A stretch of DNA of 64,000 bases from assembly GCA_003255025.1 (NCBI GenBank), contig QANY01008651.1:1267801-1331800 (forward strand). Reading direction: 5' to 3'. This DNA is from Datisca glomerata. Taxonomy: Eukaryota; Streptophyta; Magnoliopsida; Cucurbitales; Datiscaceae. Positions 59,607 through 64,000 of the stretch are shown here, piece after piece. The translations under genes and the position numbers were made by a program. The first letter of the stretch is position 1, and every line of letters starts with the position of its first letter. The notes under the pieces are model-generated. The model was not told the origin of the DNA. It saw only the letters and a program-made list of their open reading frames with translations, and did no database searches.

Positions 59607-60653
59607 TATCTATATATATATATGATTTATTAGAGTATAAAATTCATCAAACAATTATTTTATAAGCCTTGATTTATTGGTTGCTAAATACTAGTTTTAT
59701 TTATCATTTAAATATATTTGAAATGATATTATGCATATTTAATTATTTTGAGCAGCCAACTTTCTCCACCTTTGTGCATATTCCTTAAAGCTTGCATTTT
59801 CTCCATTCTTTGTAAATCAAATGGTCAGGAGCCATATTTATATTGTACAGATACTTTCTTAGAAACGCATCGCTAAATCTGTCCAATTCTGAATGTGTTG
59901 ACCATCTAATTAGACGTACCAATGAGATATAGGCCCTACCATGCTATTTTGAAAAAAAAAAGATCAATGACTTGTCATCATACGCACAAGCAACCATCTT
60001 TCTACAATACATGATAAGGCGATTCCTCAGACATGTGCTACCATCATACTTTTCAAAATCTGATAGCTTGAATTTTTTAGGAATAGATAGATCACGAACC
60101 AAACATAATTGTGTTGCATTGATGGTGCCATACATGTCTGATCCTTCAATAGCACGTAATGTTTCTTCTAGAAAATCTAGTTTCTCCTTAGCTGATGGAT
60201 CCTAAATTGATTCAGAATTTAACATTTGAATCTTCACGTCATCAAGATTAGGAAGCAATGCTGGATTATTGACATGCTCAACTAGTGGAGTGATAGTTTG
60301 ATTGTCACCAAGAGATTGGGTTGTGAAATTATCTCTAGACATCCTCAAGGGAATTGTTTCTTGCATGTTAGGAGTTGCAAGATGCTGGAAATCTATCAGT
60401 TTTGTTGATGCATGTTGGAATCGATCTCCATTTTCGCGCATATAGTAGGAATACATCTAGGGGATAACGATGAGTATCACTAAGTAGTTGATCTTGCAAT
60501 TCTTGAAATGAAAAGTTGGCTGGTTGAAATTTTGTACTTTATTTTCCCTTAGTAACAACAATAAATTCTTGAATCCTAGCCATTTTCTCTTTTAACTCAT
60601 TAATCTCTCGCCTCATTTCTTCTCGTGAGAGCTCTTTTTCCTGCTCGTCCATG

Positions 60654-61559
60654 GCTCTAGCTTGAGATCATGTTTTCTAAAGATGATGTAGGCACACAAG
60701 TGAGCTTTTATTCTTAAACAATTAATGAAACAATCTGATTAATGGATGCATGAAGGAATGAATGAACTTACAATGCATGAAGGAAAAAAATGGACGAATA
60801 ATGCATGAAGCAAAGAATAAACCTATAACGCCTGAAGAAAATAATGATCTTATGTTGCATGAAATGGAGACAAATCATGAATTTAACGACCTAATGGATG
60901 ATGTTAATGACAATGCTAAAAATATATGAAGAGGAAAATAACTTGTCACTAAAAAAATTATTTGACTTCTATGTTAAAATGAGAACAATACCAATGTTGC
61001 ATGAAATAATGAAAATGATAAATCTATGATGATGATGATGACAACGATGAAGATGATGACTCATAAAAAATTATGACAGTTAATTATCCAAAGTGTCATA
61101 TCTAGTATTTAGATTATCCTAGTGTATGTTTTCACTTAGCCAGCGGGTGGGCTTTAAAGTCATATAGATATGTGTGGTTAGAGTCTAAAGCTCTTAAATG
61201 AGTCCCAAGCTATCTACACTGTTATCCAAATGGAGTAACATGGCCCCCAACGGTATCCCAAAAGGGTTAACCTGAGTGAAAATTTTCATGAGCCTGCACA
61301 GAAATCACTATTGCCCGAAGGCATTCCACTACTCATTCTAGTAATCTTAAAGGATAAGCTCGGGTATGGGGCTAGTGTATATGTACAAAATTAGAAACTA
61401 TGTAAATAAATATAAACCATAAAGAAAAAGCAAACTATATTCAATTAAAAGCATAAATAAGAACAATAATGAATCAAATATAAAAAAAATCCATAAAAGG
61501 ATAGCAAATGATAAATTTTTGGCTTCACTCTTTATAGATCTAAAAATGGTTAGATTGAT
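60654..61559. other. Leader region upstream of the gypsy gag
   Basis: No gene on either strand. Repeated words such as GCATGAAG, GATGATGATGAC and AATGAATGAA form low-complexity sequence. It probably represents the untranslated leader of the minus-strand element. Confidence 0.5.
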
Positions 61560-64000
61560 TGCGTCCCAGTGGAATCGCTAAGATGTCGCAACGTGCATGC
61601 GACACAGAACAGCGATTGAAAAATTATTTTGAAAAAGAAATTTGGAGTCGTCACCAATCATTTTAGGACGTGATTAGTCACCCAATTTTAAAAATAAATA
61701 TTTTGGTCTATGAAAACTTAAAGTTGGCTCGATAGTCATTTGTGTGTGGAGAAGATATTATCACCTCACAACACTCATTATCAAAATAGTTACCAAATTC
61801 AATCAAATACTATCTAACTTATATTAGAAAAATGAATAAATAAAAAGAGGTGAACGAATTTTATTTTTGAATTGTCCCATTAGGTATGTCTTGTGTCATA
61901 AAAATGAAACATAGTAAGTGAACTTTAATGGGTAGTTTAAGGGCCATTGAAAAGTAATTTCTTTTCTATTTTTTTTGTAAATCAAACATTATTGAAGTTA
62001 GTATCGATATCCCGAAAATAATACCTCACCGCAGTAGTTCGAGAAGTTTGGTATCCCAAAATCTCAAAGTCCGTCATCAGATTTTTTTAGTGAAAAACTA
62101 AATAATGAAATTAACAATATTTAAAATCTAATTGTTAGGATCGTAACTCATACATACATGCACACATACAAATGTATTAACTCTAATGTTAAGAGAATGA
62201 GGCAACAATCATATTATAAGCATGATAATATGACAATGATGCATAAATAAAATAGAAATAAGAAGAATAAAAACTATAAAGAAGAACGAATAAAAAAGGA
62301 AATAAAAATTAAAAAAATGTATGATAAATTTGAAGAGAATGTGTAGAGTAAAAAAAAGAATATGTGAAACATGTAAATAAGAAGTATAAAAAAATATGAA
62401 TTAAACAAACATCAACATATATTGAAAAAAGAAAAGAAATATAAAATAAAACTAAAAAAAAGAAACCAAATAAAAATAAATAAAGAATATGGGGGGAGGG
62501 GGACAAGGTGCGGCCGTATAGCTGCAGCTTTATTACAGAGGAGGCAACCTTCTGTTTCCAACAAAAGGTTGCGACCCCATGTGATAAATAAAGGGTTGAT
62601 CAACCCTCTGCACAGAGGGTTGTTCAACCTTTTTTTAATTTTAATTTCTTATATACAGAGGGTTGTTCAACCTTTTTTTAATTCTAATTTCTTATATTTT
62701 TTTCTTTATAATATAATATACTTATAATGTTATAAATAAATTAATATTAAATATTTTATGTAAAAATAAATTTGATCTATATAAATGTTTAAGTTTAGAA
62801 AATAATATGTATATATATAATTGGCATAAATATATCATTTTTTACTCCATAGTCTACTAGTTACTATTATTTTCTTTTCTTCAATCGTTGCTATTGAAAT
62901 AGTAAAAAAAATTATGAATGATAATTAGTTAAATCGAGCGTCACAAAAAATGATGATAAAATCTCAAAATAAAAATATTTTGGGAGGTATAAATATACCC
63001 CCTTTTTTTATTTTTGACGACATAATATACTAGTTATAATTATTTTTCTCTTCTTCAATCATTGCTAATCAAATAGTAAAAGAAGAATCATGAATGATAA
63101 TTAGTTCAACCGAGCATCACAAAAAAATGATAAGATCCAAAAAATCAACGAGTGAAAATATTAAAAAAATTTAAAGTTTTAATATTTGCGTAATCTTTAT
63201 TCATATAGGTGTTTAACTCTATACATAGTATTTTATGCATTTTTCATGTATGAGAAATTATCGTAGATGTTTTTTTTACATGGAATGTACATACTTTCAA
63301 ACTATTAAATGGTTGATTCACATTGAATTAATTTACACACCTTAAAAGACTTTATCCTCATCATCATTGAATGAGTTGATGACAAATGATATCTCATTAT
63401 CAAATTTGTAAGTTTTTAAAGCAAGAAAATCATCAATATATTGAAATAAAACTCAAGATTCAGAGTAATAAAGATGAAGAAGAAAGAATAAATAATTTTT
63501 CTTTTACTTATGGAAGGAAAACAATATATACACTACATGAATATAAATGAGAAATGATGAAGAGTAATGAACAATATATCTTTTTAGTTAAGGTGCAAGA
63601 AATTTAAATTATCTTAAGAAAAAGAATGAGATAAATTGAATAGTAATAGATGAATAGAAATGTAAGCTCTCTTTTAGAAAATCTCTCATATTTCATATTT
63701 TTTCTCTCTAAAAAGATATATGATCCTTCTCCAAAGACTCCATTTCTTTCTCTCTACAAAAGACCTCCCTTTTAAGTGAGGACTCTCTCTCTTTTATAGA
63801 CAAATTTAGGGCTTCCCTTTTTACTTTTAATTTTTATGCTCTTTTTTTAGTCAATGGACTCTTTTTCTTATTTTTATTGTTTGGGCTATTTTTCTATTTT
63901 AGACATTGTGAATTATATAGTCTTAAACTAGTATATGAGCCAATAAAAAAAGTAGGTATATGAAAAGTATTGAGCAAATTTTGAGTAAACAAAGACCTTG
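61560..64000 (-). mobile_element. Probable leader and LTR of the right-hand gypsy element (runs off the window)
   Basis: At about 61,565-61,700 the text CCCAGTGGAATCGCTAAG and TTGGAGTCGTCACCAATC resembles the leader phrase (usually CCAGTGGAGTCGCC) common in plant gypsy elements. Near 63,793-63,799 the minus strand has a TATA-type TCTATAAAAGAGAGAGTC followed by a CT/GA-rich stretch (63,667-63,790), as in an LTR promoter. The matching second LTR was not found. A ~110-bp direct repeat lies at 62,855-62,965 and 63,028-63,139. Confidence 0.4.
62592..62699. repeat. Palindrome plus direct-repeat cluster
   Basis: GGGTTGATCAACCC (62,594-62,607) is a perfect palindrome. The word CAGAGGGTTGTTCAACC follows at 62,613 and again at 62,656, each followed by TTTTTTTAATT and TAATTTCTTATAT. 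Confidence 0.85.

Larger units (their letters stand above)
58701..60653 (-). pseudogene. Ty3/gypsy gag remnant (minus strand), split by microsatellites
   Basis: The start at 60,653 reads MDEQEKELSREEMRREINEL, then KEKMARIQEF, the coiled-coil start of Tat/Ogre-type gag. A middle piece (60,456-60,202) follows. Next (60,135-59,944) comes LSIPKKFKLSDFEKYDGSTC then MYCRKMVACAYDDKSLIFFF. At 59,940-59,760 lie broken pieces like GPISHWYV and EYAQRWRKLAAQ. CA/CG repeats (59,368-59,606) interrupt it. The C-terminal piece (58,925-58,701) has the knuckle CGYHAGAIGHLTENCSALKS. Multiple frame breaks make it non-functional; protease and the rest of pol are not found downstream. Confidence 0.85.

Noticed and set aside
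62309..62727. Membrane-like proteins rich in Phe and Lys on both strands
   Set aside because: They are translations of A/T-rich low-complexity DNA in the presumed LTR.

Overview
This window is nuclear DNA of a flowering plant, most likely a eudicot. It is AT-rich, has GT-AG spliced genes, and carries plant Ty1/copia, Ty3/gypsy, CACTA and MITE-type elements. Only two host genes look intact. One is a UBX-domain protein with a UAS domain on the minus strand (33,330-35,585, four exons, 382 codons). The other is a secreted neprosin-family protein on the plus strand (52,248-54,661, seven exons, 413 codons). Everything else is mobile-element remains, tandem repeats and AT-rich intergenic sequence. 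I saw no tRNA, rRNA, CRISPR or bacterial-type gene.

Layout. 1-5,245: about four tandem copies of a ~1.26 kb unit, each packed with 23-bp near-palindromes (ACTACTTGAA / TTCAAGTAGT arms around CCC or GGG) and a palindrome-poor core. This is the least explained structure here. 5,246-8,493: AT-rich with short tandem repeats. 8,494-20,113: a decayed Ty1/copia element (plus strand), split inside its reverse transcriptase by a Ty3/gypsy element (11,245-17,662, minus strand) with LTRs and a 5-bp AGAGA target duplication. The inserted gypsy element keeps gag and protease but has lost nearly all of RT, RNase H and integrase. 20,114-25,632: AT-rich intergenic. 25,633-28,434: a non-autonomous CACTA element with a perfect AGT target duplication. 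29,067-33,129: a second CACTA element that carries exon-like fragments of an unidentified gene. It lies about 200 bp beyond the stop codon of the UBX gene.

35,586-40,101: intergenic. 40,102-48,851: a Tat-like Ty3/gypsy element on the minus strand with both LTRs, broken gag-pro-RT-RNase H-integrase, a tandem-repeat block and an extra plus-strand (antisense) reading frame of the kind known from this lineage. 48,852-52,247: intergenic, then the CT-rich leader of the neprosin gene. 54,662-58,700: intergenic with a ~0.4 kb hAT-like MITE and small duplications. 58,701-64,000: a third minus-strand gypsy remnant (gag only is recognisable), broken by CA/CG alternating microsatellites, with probable leader and LTR sequence running off the window.

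The genes do not form a pathway. The two host genes are isolated in a repeat-rich landscape shaped by nested insertion, internal deletion and possible capture of gene fragments. All three gypsy elements lie on the minus strand and the copia element on the plus strand. Exon boundaries were set by eye from splice signals and reading-frame continuity; family names rest on recognised motifs, not on database searches.
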